From Helicoverpa zea (Eukaryota > Arthropoda > Insecta > Lepidoptera > Noctuidae): DNA of 64,000 nt. Below the pieces are notes generated by a model. That model was not told the DNA's origin. It was given only the letters and a program-made list of their open reading frames with translations, and did no database searches. A program made the position numbers and the translations under genes. The stretch is from contig NC_061452.1 in NCBI RefSeq assembly GCF_022581195.2, positions 3,541,501 to 3,605,500 of the forward strand. Direction: 5' to 3'. Shown piece after piece: positions 10,466 through 20,422 of this stretch. Numbering within the stretch: position 1 is the stretch's first letter; every line of letters starts with the position of its first letter.

Positions 10466-13375
10466 TTAACTACCCTTATAGTCAACGAAAAAATCTCGGC
10501 TTAGCAACCTTCTGACTGATACTAAATTTGCGTTAAAAATATCAATGTCGTGTGTTTTGCAAATCAAATTTAAGGTCTTACTTGCTCGCCATAAGAAAGT
10601 GTTTTGACGATAATTTGACGAAACTAGTGATAAGTGAAGTGGTGCATAATGTCGCATAGCTTTGGTGGGAGTATTAAACCCAATTTTAGACAGAAGTTCG
10701 GGGCAAATTATACGGCCTGATATAATCTTTAACATAAAAATAACGTCTGCAATTTTCCGTCGATTGCATAAAGGAAGTAAGTGGAATTTAGCACATGTAT
10801 TTAAATAATTATTAGACTTATAGTAATAACCTGTGCGGTAACAAAGATATTTAATGAATTTTCTTTGGATGTTTTCCACCCTGTTGATATATTTGTCATA
10901 CCTGGGATTCCAAATCTGTGACCCATATTCCAATATACTTCGAACAAACGAACAGTATAAAATCTTTAACGTCTTAGCTTCCTTGAAGCTAGAAGAAACT
11001 CGCATCACGAACCCAAGAGCTTGCGAAGCTTTCTTCACCATGCTGTCAATGTGTTCGTCAAAGAGAAGCTTTGAGTCATACACAACGCCAAGGTCCCGTA
11101 TTTTATTAGATTTCACGAGTGTTTGACCTTTTAATACATACTTAGAGGGAATAACACGGTTACTCCTAGAGTAAGTGACAACAGAGCATTTTGAGGGGTT
11201 CAGATCTAACTTATTCCTCAGACAATAATTATCAAGACGTTCTAAATCACTTTGCAATGCTTGAACATCTGCTTGTGATGAAATAGATGCATATATTTTC
11301 ATGTCATCTGCAAAGCAAAGCAACCTGGAGTGATGGAAACATTTATCGATGTCGCTTACAAAGATCACAAAAAGCAATGGACCTAAAAGGGAGCCCTGAG
11401 GGACACCGCTCGGCACTGTCACCCAGCTAGATAAGTAATTTTGTATAACTACTGCCTGAGATCTGTTGGAAATATACGATGTAAACCAACGTAATAAGTC
11501 TCCCCTAATCCCCATTGATCCTAATTTTAATATAAGGGTGGAATGATCTATTCTGTCAAAACACTTACTGTAATCAGTGTAAACGACATCGACCTGCTTA
11601 CCATCACCCATACTACTAGTGATAAAATCATCTAAAAGGATAAGATTCGACACTGTCGATTTTCCTTTAACAAAGCCGTGTTGAGATTCGTTAAGACTAT
11701 TTTTCAATGCGGCGTATAATTGCGTATGAATAATCTTTTCAAACAATTTTGCTATTATACACAACTTAGAAACAGGTCTATAGTTGGTCACCTCGGTTCT
11801 AGGTCCTTTTTTATGAATTGGTGTAATAAAGGCTGACTTCCAAATACTAGGCACTACACACTCAGACAGTGACTTCTTAAATAACAATGCAATAGGTATT
11901 GAAATAGCTTCGGCACAATTAACCAAAAATACTGAAGGTATTTGGTCTGGGCCTGCTGACTTATCAAGGTCCAAGTTTTTTATTAGTTTTATTAACACCT
12001 CTTGATTGATAACTACACTCGAGATATCTGACACCGGCTGACCATTTTCGAGGTCATATGTAGGAGAGTATTGAGAGGGTTGTAAAAATGTAGAAAAGAA
12101 ATAGTCGGAAAATAGCTCGCAAATATCATCACCACCAGTGGCCATATTTGTACCGTAATTTATAGTACTCGGAATGTTTCCGAAGTTGGACCTCGACTTA
12201 ACAAACTTCCAAAAGTACTTAGGATTGTTTTTTATTGACTGCTCCACTGAATTTATATAATTTGAATAGCACTCACTCTCTAACTTTTTTACTCTTTCTC
12301 TCAGTAAGTGATAACTAGACCTATCAGAAAGATTGCCATACTTCTTGAACTTTTTAAAATATTTATACTTTTCCTTAATAACTTTTTTTAATGCTGCAGT
12401 ATACCAAATAGGGTAGCGGTCATTCCTATGGAGTTTAGACGGTACATGTTTATTAATTATATCATTTAAGATAGAATAAAAGCTATTAACCGCGATTTCA
12501 AGCGGTTTATCCCTAAATTCACTAATCCAATCTATCTGAGCAATCTCTGTATTGATTTTATCGTAATCGCCCTTATAAAACATAAGTTTTCTGCGTGCAG
12601 CTGGTCTCAAGTACGAGAATTGAAAGAACTTTACTTCAATACAGAGCGCTTTATGATGAGGATCAATAACAACTAACGGTTCCTCACACTCGGAGACTGT
12701 AACTATATCATCAGACAATATAAGGTCCAGTATCCTACCGTATTGATTTTCGATGCCATTATATTGGTTAAGGTTGAGGGTATGCAACAAATCTACTAAG
12801 AAATGCTCGTCACTGTTATTTGAATAAATTGGTGTCAAGAATGAGTCACTAGAATTGGACCTCCACGATATGCTACTCATATTAAAATCTCCAATTATTA
12901 AATATTTATCATTAGGGTTACTTATAACTATCTCCTCCAGCCTTGAAAGAAAATTATTTAATTGATTAGAAAAGGACAAACCCAAATTTTGCCGGCACAA
13001 ATACACAACACAAACATTTAAATTAAAATTGTTAGAAGATCTAATACCACATTGTTTAATTGGCAAAGTCAACCACAAGTCTTCCGCAGTACTTGCATAA
13101 GAGGGCTGAGGTAAGGCACATAACTCCTTTCGGACTGCAATGAGCACTCCACCTCCGCGAGTTTGTCCAGTAAGATCGTAATCCCTATCCCGACGCCACA
13201 CTATATAGCGATCATCGAACAACTCCGAGTCACTCACACCAGGCAATAACCATGTTTCCGTAAGTAATATAACGTCGTAAGAAGTAACACTTAAATTCCG
13301 AAAGAATTGCATAGTTTTGGATCGTAATCCCCGAACATTCTGGTAGTACACCTTTAAATCACACAATGAACTCAT
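10466..13375 (-). CDS. LINE ORF2: endonuclease-reverse transcriptase
   Basis: A 969-residue protein that would nick target DNA and copy the element RNA at the nick in the nucleus. Residues ~8-245 form an apurinic-type endonuclease: YQNVRGL (Asn13), LLTETWL (Glu40), GGGVLIAV, LIIGDFN (Asp163) and DPHHKAL (His240/241). The reverse transcriptase spans ~475-760: GPDQIP, NYRPVS (531-536), YTDYSKCFD (599-607, first catalytic Asp601), SGVPQGS and FADD (688-691). A ~200-residue C-terminal region follows without a clear zinc knuckle. Length is typical for jockey-superfamily ORF2. No stop or frameshift is seen, and all catalytic motifs are present. The start at 13375 was chosen because endonuclease homology begins within ten residues of this Met. 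Confidence 0.95.
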   Translation of the reverse strand: MSSLCDLKVYYQNVRGLRSKTMQFFRNLSVTSYDVILLTETWLLPGVSDSELFDDRYIVWRRDRDYDLTGQTRGGGVLIAVRKELCALPQPSYASTAEDLWLTLPIKQCGIRSSNNFNLNVCVVYLCRQNLGLSFSNQLNNFLSRLEEIVISNPNDKYLIIGDFNMSSISWRSNSSDSFLTPIYSNNSDEHFLVDLLHTLNLNQYNGIENQYGRILDLILSDDIVTVSECEEPLVVIDPHHKALCIEVKFFQFSYLRPAARRKLMFYKGDYDKINTEIAQIDWISEFRDKPLEIAVNSFYSILNDIINKHVPSKLHRNDRYPIWYTAALKKVIKEKYKYFKKFKKYGNLSDRSSYHLLRERVKKLESECYSNYINSVEQSIKNNPKYFWKFVKSRSNFGNIPSTINYGTNMATGGDDICELFSDYFFSTFLQPSQYSPTYDLENGQPVSDISSVVINQEVLIKLIKNLDLDKSAGPDQIPSVFLVNCAEAISIPIALLFKKSLSECVVPSIWKSAFITPIHKKGPRTEVTNYRPVSKLCIIAKLFEKIIHTQLYAALKNSLNESQHGFVKGKSTVSNLILLDDFITSSMGDGKQVDVVYTDYSKCFDRIDHSTLILKLGSMGIRGDLLRWFTSYISNRSQAVVIQNYLSSWVTVPSGVPQGSLLGPLLFVIFVSDIDKCFHHSRLLCFADDMKIYASISSQADVQALQSDLERLDNYCLRNKLDLNPSKCSVVTYSRSNRVIPSKYVLKGQTLVKSNKIRDLGVVYDSKLLFDEHIDSMVKKASQALGFVMRVSSSFKEAKTLKILYCSFVRSILEYGSQIWNPRYDKYINRVENIQRKFIKYLCYRTGYYYKSNNYLNTCAKFHLLPLCNRRKIADVIFMLKIISGRIICPELLSKIGFNTPTKAMRHYAPLHLSLVSSNYRQNTFLWRASKTLNLICKTHDIDIFNANLVSVRRLLSRDFFVDYKGS

Positions 13376-13813
13376 TTTTGTAGCTTATAAAAAACAACAA
13401 ATAACGTGAAAGTCTAAAGGAATTAATACTCCCCCAATCATACAAGCAGCTAACCATCAGGCACGTCAACAACCAACTAAACACTACTTCACAGGTATAA
13501 AATAATACATAAATGCAAGCGAAAAATGCATCATACATCTCCCAGTAAAATGAATAAGATAGATTAATGACAAAACACGGCAGAGTAAGTGAGACAAATA
13601 TAAATTTAGCATTATTTACCTTAAAATGAACAGCGCTATAATGCATACCACTAAACTCATTAAGAGAACAAAAGCGAGGTGTCGACGCGTGCAGTAAGCC
13701 AGGGGTGCTAAACCTATTACTATTAATACTACTATGAATTATTACTATTAAAATAAGCAAATTGGAAAAAAAGTGAAAACAATAGAAAATATTTAATTCT
13801 AGATTGAAACTGA
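13376..13813 (-). other. Inter-ORF spacer of the LINE
   Basis: A 438-bp AT-rich spacer between the ORF1 stop and the ORF2 start. It holds a 133-codon open frame (13359-13760) rich in hydrophobic residues that overlaps the ORF2 start by 17 bases. No motif supports it as a protein, so I treat it as chance or at most a translation-coupling frame. Confidence 0.5.
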
Positions 13814-14731
13814 TTAAATAATTTTGTTTAAATCTAAAGTATTATTAACAATGAAAGATCGAGTTGTGTCATTTTTCCGTATATGGATTTTCCCGAACTT
13901 CACCCAAACGTACCTGTAATTTTTATCCTTGGCAATTTGTCTGACTTTATTAAGCAAAAGTTTAGATTCCGTTGTCAAGTGATCATTAACAAAGATCCTA
14001 TTATCAGAATCCTTGAAACCCATATCTTCAGCTTTTATGATCTTTTTTACACGAGCGGAAGCTATATATTCTTCCTTTATGTATCTATTAATAAAGCCAA
14101 CTATTATTGCTTTTTCCTTTGAGTTGAAGGTGGGAATCCTAGAAATATAATTTATTTGTGTTTTGGGTAGATTGTATCCAATTATTGTGCTTAGGTTATT
14201 CACAATTTCAAATAAATTCTCGTCCTTTTTCTGTGGCACTCCTCTAATCTCAATATTATTGAGACGCGCCCTTTGTTCACTATTATATGCTTGCTTTTGG
14301 ATTGTCATTAAGGTTGCTTCCAACTGTTCTTGCCTCTGTTCTAGCTCACTAACCTTGCCTTCCACAGCGACCAATTTACTAGTGAATTCCTCTAGTTTTC
14401 TGGTAGAAGATTCCGATGAAGTCTTGAGTTCCTTTATCTCATCTTTGATACTCTTGATGTCCACCACCAGAGCAGGAAGATCAGTTAATTTAAGTTTTAC
14501 CTCCTGAATTTCCCTTAACAGGCTCTCCAAAGATACCTTTTCCTTGGTAGCTGTAGGAGCGGGTGAGCAGGATCTACACGTAGAACACTTCCAAGCTGCT
14601 CTTCGATCTACTCCCAGTCTTCTCCATCCAGACTCAGAAATACCTGCGCAGCTAAAGTCCAGCTGATTTCCACAGGTGGAACACTGAACACCATCGGTGA
14701 AGCTTGTGTTACAAATTACGCAAGAATTCAT
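13814..14731 (-). CDS. LINE ORF1: PHD-like finger, coiled coil, FP-like domain
   Basis: A 305-residue RNA-binding or particle protein of the LINE. Residues 4-52 form a PHD-like zinc finger with cysteine pairs at 4/7, 17/20 and 49/52 plus Cys28. The position where a His is usual (LHFxC) reads LDFSC, so one metal ligand may be missing. Residues ~65-160 are a long charged coiled coil likely to oligomerise. Residues ~155-300, beginning NNIEIRGVP, resemble the RNA-binding region found in several LINE ORF1 proteins and in baculovirus FP25-type domains. It lies directly upstream of ORF2 on the same strand, the normal order. The first Met precedes the finger by three residues, which supports this start. 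Confidence 0.88.
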   Translation of the reverse strand: MNSCVICNTSFTDGVQCSTCGNQLDFSCAGISESGWRRLGVDRRAAWKCSTCRSCSPAPTATKEKVSLESLLREIQEVKLKLTDLPALVVDIKSIKDEIKELKTSSESSTRKLEEFTSKLVAVEGKVSELEQRQEQLEATLMTIQKQAYNSEQRARLNNIEIRGVPQKKDENLFEIVNNLSTIIGYNLPKTQINYISRIPTFNSKEKAIIVGFINRYIKEEYIASARVKKIIKAEDMGFKDSDNRIFVNDHLTTESKLLLNKVRQIAKDKNYRYVWVKFGKIHIRKNDTTRSFIVNNTLDLNKII

Positions 14732-15083
14732 AATAATGATGATTTCAACAAACAGGAAAAGGTTGACGATCTCTGCTTGCAGAATTATAACGATAACTTG
14801 TAGGTAGTAGTAAAAAATTAGAAGTTAAAGGAGCGAATAGGTGAATAGGTGATACTTGGGCAACTGCCGTCCGCGAAGTGATGTGTTTCATGTGCGAAGT
14901 TATGTTAAAGTCGATCTTAAAATACTTTTTGTTTCGCAACAAAAAACAAAGATTGGACTCCTTTTCCTCACATATTCGGCTCATACTTAAAATTAATAAG
15001 GAACTTTATTACACATCACATTAATTGTAAATTCAAAAATTAAAATAATAAGCATTGTTTTATAAAACTATTTTTTTTCGCGT

Positions 15084-15281
15084 ATTGCCATATTCAAACA
15101 CCATAGTCTGACACCAGTCTAACCAAGGGGTATCGGGTTGCCCGGGTAACTGGGTTGAGGAGGTCAGATAGGCAGTCACTTCTTGTAAAGCACTGGTACT
15201 CAGCTGAATCCGGTTAGACTGGAAGCCGACCCCAACATAGTTTGGGAAAAGGCTCGGAGGATGGATTGCCGTATTCAAACA
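15084..15281 (+). mobile_element. 5'-truncated SINE with 17-bp target duplication
   Basis: Bases 15101-15264 match the 3' half of the SINE at 23844-24224 (CAGTCTAACCAAGGGGTATC, then TGGAAGCCGACCCC and GGCTCGGAGGATG). Flanks 15084-15100 and 15265-15281 are a 17-bp direct repeat (ATTGCCRTATTCAAACA, one mismatch), diagnostic of truncated retroposition. Confidence 0.9.
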
Positions 15282-17029
15282 ACCGTATATCACAAAACGA
15301 TCAAGCCCTTTCGCGGTCGCCGACCATGCGCGACACACTCGGAGTAAATGCACAAGTTTGTTTTAAACTACAAAGACAATCAGCTGAGTGTTTTGAATTT
15401 ACCACTGTTCATTGAGATTGATGATATCGTTATTAAATTTCGTGTAATGGAGTTATTGTGTTGCTGGTTATGGAACATCTATGTGCGTTTAGTGATGAGG
15501 AACTTTAAGATGAGTAGGTACTCAGTTGATTTTACATAATATCATTTTAAAGATGTAATTGTAGTGAAGATATTTTCATTAAAGTACCTTTGTACTATTT
15601 TATGTTATGTCTACTTCTTTTATATTTTCACTGTGTACATAAATTGTTAAATAAATAAATAAAGAACGACTACCGCGCCGGCTTACAACCAGAACTGTTT
15701 TTCAACATGTGGTTTAAATCAATAGTTATCTTCATGTAAATTATTTTCTTCGATCATTTTATGTGCTTACACTATTTTTCCTTATAATATTACGTCTGTT
15801 TCCAGTGTAATTATGGGAAAATGTACCAATACAAGCATAGTACAGTAACATTTTAATTCACGCTTATTAAAATATCAATGATCGTAGAAAACTGTTCTCG
15901 TTGTTCAAAAACGGCGTGCCCTGCGCAAATCTTTGCTCCATCAAAACTCAATCTACATTTTAAACGCTTAACATTAATATTCCTTAGATCCGATAACAGA
16001 AAGACATAAACAACATTAAAACTTGCAACTCAGCCTATTGCCGACCTCTCAAGTTAAACATTTACATTTTGAAAATTTTCCTCTCGGATTGTTTCATTCC
16101 AGTTTACAATCCAAATTTTAATCACCAAACACAACAATAACTGAAAGCGTTTATAATAATTAACAATGGAGCCGTACAGTAAACGGCTGAATCAAGAAGG
16201 TTAAAATATACGGGAGGTAAGATGGGACGTCAGCGGTCGGTAAACGTGCAATGATGTTATTGCTTTTGGAAAGTCAACTTTGTGTGTATGTAAAGATGGT
16301 CTATTTTGGTTTGGCAGTATGAAGTTGATAGTCAGACAGATAGTTAGGAATATGCAAATAATTAAAAATATTAGTACCTAAAGGTCAGTCTGATAAGAAT
16401 GAAAGTGATGTCGATATGTAGGTATCTGTATATAAAATAAATTAAAATGGATGACATTATGTTAAACATGACTTCATGTTTTAACCAATACAAAAACAAA
16501 GTACCTACCTATAGCTATTAAATTGGACCAATTTGTGATAACTAGAACCCATAGCAATTAACTCACACGAAGTGCAAAACATTTCTAAAACTGTAGTTTT
16601 AGTTAACAAACCTCTCTATTGTATTTTAAATACAGTTAAAAATAACAGAGAACAAATTGATATCGAATTTCAGTACAAAAAAGCTCTCCGTTTTCAACGA
16701 ACTGGTGTGAACAACCAATGTTTGGCCTGAACAGAATAAATACAAATAGTTTCTGTAAAAAACGACAGAAAAAAACAAAAGTGAAACGAGTGGTTTCTCA
16801 TTAAAAGTATTTTTATTGAATTTCAATATTGACTACGTTTTTTGTGAAAGCCAACCTCAACATTTAAAAATGTAGGGCCTTACATACATGGCCTTACATA
16901 AAAACAAATACCACTCTTGCTGCGCATGGTGAAAGATTGAAATTTATGGTCCTAAATGTTATAGTTTTAATTGCAAACTAGACAAAAACCGCATCATCTT
17001 TACTTACTTATTTAAATTTTTTTAACACA
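15282..17029. other. Unassigned AT-rich DNA
   Basis: No gene seen. A TAAATAAATAAATAAA run at 15647-15662 may be the tail of an old LINE 3' end. The rest is featureless by eye. Confidence 0.5.
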
Positions 17030-17503
17030 AAGAATACTAATACATATACAACATGTAACTTAATTAACGCACATCCTGAAATTAGTTTGTTCAGAATCGT
17101 TTACTGAATCGATTTATATCATTTTTAATATAGGTAATTATTATCCCAAAAATAATTAAAATTACGGAAATTATTGTCATATTAACCCTGTACAGTCAAA
17201 ACTAATTCAAATAGACCGTAACTCAAAGTAATAAGACTTCGTGTATTGTCGGCTTTTTCCGTAGTTTCGTTATGTCGTGTCGAGTCGAGCGGCGCGCGGC
17301 GCGATATTTGCGTGCGTAGTAGTATGACCAAAAAGTTCTCCAAGAATTGGTATAACTAATTTAGTAAATAACAATGCATATTCATGTTAAATTAAAAATT
17401 CAGTGTATGTATTATGATTATAACATAATATTCTAATTGGGGTGTTTGAGGGTGTGCGTTAATTACGTTACATGTTGTATATGTATATACATAAGAATAC
17501 TAA
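17030..17503. mobile_element. ~450-bp MITE with 11-bp flanking repeat
   Basis: Inverted ends: ACATATACAACATGTAAC followed by TAATTAACGCACA at the left (17042 onward), and the reverse complement with one or two changes at the right (ending ~17484). The 11-bp direct repeat AAGAATACTAA flanks it at 17030-17040 and 17493-17503. The interior is non-coding and includes a CpG-rich patch (17277-17320). The truncated LINE starts within ~10 bases of the right flank. The superfamily is not determined. Confidence 0.7.
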
Positions 17504-17512
17504 AAAAAAATT

Positions 17513-17789
17513 TCAACGACGTTTAATTTGAAAAATGATATTCACCAATCACTTGTTCGAAAATATGGATCAAAGAGTGCAAGTGGATGCTGTGTATACT
17601 GATTTTCAGAAGGCCTTCGACAAGGTGGATCACTTGCTACTTTTGGAAAAAATTGCCTTCAATGGAATACGTGGTAATTTACTTCGGTGGTTTGTGTCAT
17701 ATATTTCTAATAGAACTCAAAAGGTCGTTATTAATGGTTTCGAATCCGATTCTATAACAGTCGCGTCTGGAGTTCCTCAGGGATTAATT
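17513..17789 (+). pseudogene. LINE reverse transcriptase, N-terminal part before insertion
   Basis: Encodes reverse transcriptase motifs from STT-NL (17513-17530) through the first catalytic block YTDFQKAFDKVDH to GVPQGLI, where the frame is cut by the DNA transposon at 17790. One extra A in the A-run at 17531-17535 shifts the frame between the first six codons and the rest, so the visible 88-codon frame starts at an incidental Met at 17535. The endonuclease domain was lost by 5' truncation. Confidence 0.85.
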
Positions 17790-17820
17790 CTGTGGTGTTA
17801 AGGCAAAAGGGGATGAGTCA
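17790..17820 (+). repeat. Left terminal inverted repeat (31 bp)
   Basis: Matches 20392-20422 in reverse complement at 30 of 31 positions, beginning CTGTGGTG and ending AGTCA. Confidence 0.92.
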
Positions 17821-18100
17821 AAAAACACAACTTTTCACCAGGGGCTAATCAAAAAAACGCGTGTTTGTTTTGTAATAAAAATGCAGTTTAATCAAAAGTG
17901 TATAGAAATAATTAACACAACTCTGTTTTAATATTCATTTATTAATTTAGTCGTCTTTTATATGTACCCAAAAAGTATTTTTATTTCTTAATTATTAAAA
18001 TAACTGACATATCTCCTTTTTCCATAACACGGTACAAATTAAAAAAAAAATCCTAGAACGACTCGTCTCTTTATTTGCTATTATTATTTACGTATATACC

Positions 18101-19955
18101 TTTTTTTTTTGGCAGGGGGGAAATCCTCATGGACTTCCCTCCACCTGGGGTGAGTGGAGGGGGTGTGCCGAACTCTTACCGGCTAAAAACCCACCCAGTA
18201 TTGCCTTCAATTACCTATTGTCGAGGGCACGGGTATCGCCAAAGCATTCTTCCGCACCCCCGACAGGTATTGGCCCCCCAGATGTTCAAAGGCGGGCCTC
18301 GTCATCCGCTGTGGCCGTCACCCAGCGGCCACAGCAAGCTCCACTAAAAGAGGCGCTCGCAACACAACGCCACCGTTTCGAGGCCTGTTTCTGATCGGAC
18401 GACAGACGCCCCTAGTCTGTCGACCGCAGGCCGCGCCCTATGGTGGCCGGAGATCAGTCAGCCTGCGACGTCCTCCACGTCTGCTGCGGGCGGGGAGAGA
18501 GGAAGCAGCTTCTCTCCCTTTCCGCCGCCTCCTTTAAAACCATCACATCCTCACAAAAGGAGGCGACGGCGTTCCATCCATCTTCGCTGCCGACCATGCA
18601 GGACACGACAGCCGGCAGCGAAAGACTTCCCGCAGCGTCTACTGCTGCCGCTAGGTCACGGCGCTGCGTTGCCCCAGATGCCACAGTGGTGGCATTCGGG
18701 CGTGGGCTCCCGACCGATGCGACACAGGAACTTTCCGAAACACCCATGTCTGATAAGGACCTGTGTCAGCCGGAAGCTGAAGGCGCCGTGGCGTCCCTCC
18801 AGCCACTCCTTCAGTATGGGCCTTACCGCCGCGAGAGCGGCGTGCCCTGCCGTGGGTCGCGCAAGTCGCTGCTCCCATTCCGCAATGAGGTCTTGGCCGA
18901 GCTCTGCCCTGCGCACCTCAACTTGCTGAGGCACGAGGCGCTCGGCCCGCCCCACCGCTTCCTCGCGCCATGTATAGAGTGACGCGAGGGCTGTCGGTCT
19001 CGAAGTCCCGGGATCCGGCTAGGAGGCATGCAGCTTCGAAGGAGATCGTGCGGTATCCTCTTATAACCCTGATGGCCATCGCTCGCTGTGGTCTTCGCAG
19101 CACTGCAAGGTTGCGGGCCGTCAGGGTGTTCGCCCATACTGGCGCGGCGTAAAGCGCCATCGCCCGCACGACCCCCATATAGAGCCTCCGGCAGGAGGTA
19201 TTGGGTCACCTGAGGTTGGGCAATAAGCGTGAGAGCGCTGTAGCTGCGACCATCAACCGAGGAGCGAGCCGCTGGAAGTGTGGCCCGAAGTCCCAACGAC
19301 TTTCGAGAACGAGTCCCAGGTATTTCATTGTCGGCTCCACAGCGATGGTAACCCCTCCCACCACGATACTGGACCCCGGAGGTGGCTTCTTCCTTGGCCC
19401 ATGGAAGCAAAGGGCCTCGGATTTGTGCAAGGCCACTTCGAGGCCAAGACCTACCCATGACCTGCGCGACACTGGCTGTGGCCCAAATGGCCGCCTGCCG
19501 GTTCGCCTACCCATGTGCTGTGACTAGCGTGTCGTCAGCGTAGCATATCACGCTGACGCCGTGGAGAAGCGCACCGCGCAGGACCCAATCGTAGCCAAGG
19601 TTCCACAGGAGAGGGCCGAGAACCGACCCCTGAGGAAGAGATGTTCTGACGACTCCATCCTTCTCGACCCGGGTACACGACAGCTCTTTCGGATAAATAG
19701 GCCCCGATTATGCGACGGAGGTACCCTGGCACTCCATGATAACGGAGCGCCTCCTTTATGATATTCCAGGGCAGGGTGTTGAACGCGTTAGCGATGTCAT
19801 GCGACACCGCCAAAACCACCTCGCCCCGGTCAACTGCTTCCTCCGCCAGGACCGCCAGGACCCTCACGCGCATGCGTGGAGGAAGCAGTATAGCGTCAAC
19901 TGTTGAACGCCCTTTACGGAAACCATACTGGTTGTCCTCCAGATCCGAATCAGCT
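18101..19955 (-). mobile_element. 5'-truncated R1-clade LINE inside the DNA transposon
   Basis: A GC-rich ~1.85-kb block, in sharp contrast with its AT-rich surroundings, on the minus strand, ending in a 10-A tail (18101-18110). It encodes the second half of an R1-type polyprotein with frameshifts. The 5' truncation falls just before a codon run reading DSDLEDNQYGF, near 19947-19955. No target duplication was found. R1-clade elements often have specific targets, but this copy sits in a transposon. Confidence 0.88.
18454..19947 (-). pseudogene. R1-clade reverse transcriptase, frameshifted
   Basis: Read on the minus strand in several frames, the order is: FRKGRSTVDAI, then the first catalytic block SHDIANAFNTLPW, then AYLSERAVVYPG, PQGSVLGPLLW (19627-19635 region), YADD (19531-19542), KSEALCFHGP, MKYLGLVLESRWDFGPHF, YAAPVWA, and the C-terminal zinc-type RIGREPTPECHHC, then AVASFCEDVM. 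These are hallmarks of the R1 clade of insect LINEs. A frameshift with loss of codons separates the first block from PQGS, a stop follows YADDTLVTAHG, and more shifts occur downstream, so no functional protein is made. The endonuclease and ORF1 are absent. Confidence 0.88.
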
Positions 19956-20391
19956 CATAATTTTAAGGTTTTAAATCCATCATACTTACGTTAAATCGAA
20001 CTTGTTAATCCTATTCATTTCTGTAGGTTTCAACACTCAAATTACCCACGTAAACCATAATTTTAGGATTTTTTGCACCGTTGCACTAGTAAAAAGACGT
20101 CAACTTCGCGCGCGAAATGCAACTAACGCGGAACGACGAATATGAATTTAGGCACAAGTCGACTTATCTCATTATACCTAATTTTATAAGTAAAGGATCA
20201 CGTATGCAATAAGAAGATAACTAGACAAAACTCTTTTTTACTTTTTAGGTTTTGCTATTTATGACTAGACTCGTATTTTTTATTTGAGATTCACGAAATA
20301 AAATACATTATATTGACTTATCTCCTTTTTACCATGATAGTTCGTAAAATTTTGTACCCAACTGTGTAATTAACTCATTTTTCACAATTTC

Positions 20392-20422
20392 TGACTTATC
20401 CCCTTTTGCCTTAACACCACAG
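20392..20422 (-). repeat. Right terminal inverted repeat (31 bp)
   Basis: Partner of 17790-17820. It is followed at once by AATT (20423-20426), the second copy of the target duplication. Confidence 0.92.

Larger units (their letters stand above)
10255..14990 (-). mobile_element. Near-complete jockey-superfamily LINE
   Basis: A two-ORF non-LTR retrotransposon on the minus strand: ORF1 13814-14731, a 438-bp spacer, ORF2 10466-13375, a ~200-bp 3' UTR and a tail of ATAAATAA repeats (10255-10299). Both ORFs are uninterrupted, which suggests a young and possibly active copy. The 5' boundary is not resolved; I place it loosely before 14990, and no target duplication could be matched. The clade (CR1, Daphne, Kiri or jockey proper) needs a phylogeny. 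Confidence 0.9.
17790..20422. mobile_element. Non-autonomous DNA transposon, AATT target duplication
   Basis: The element is 2,633 bp including its own guest; without the R1 LINE it is ~0.78 kb. Terminal inverted repeats are 31 bp with one mismatch, beginning CTGTGGTGTTAAGG. The duplication AATT lies at 17786-17789 and 20423-20426, and the host reading frame GLI-LGPLLF is restored if element plus one AATT are removed. Both sides carry extra internal copies of a GACTTATCTCCTTTT-like motif. No transposase remains. A 4-bp AATT duplication with CTGTGG ends does not let me assign a superfamily. Confidence 0.88.

Noticed and set aside
17535..17801. Small free-standing reverse transcriptase gene
   Set aside because: It is the front half of a LINE domain cut by an insertion; the second half is at 20423-21350.
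18440..18982. 180-codon plus-strand frame and several overlapping GC-rich frames at 18.4-19.5 kb
   Set aside because: Antisense shadows of the R1-clade LINE on the minus strand; GC-rich sequence has few stops.
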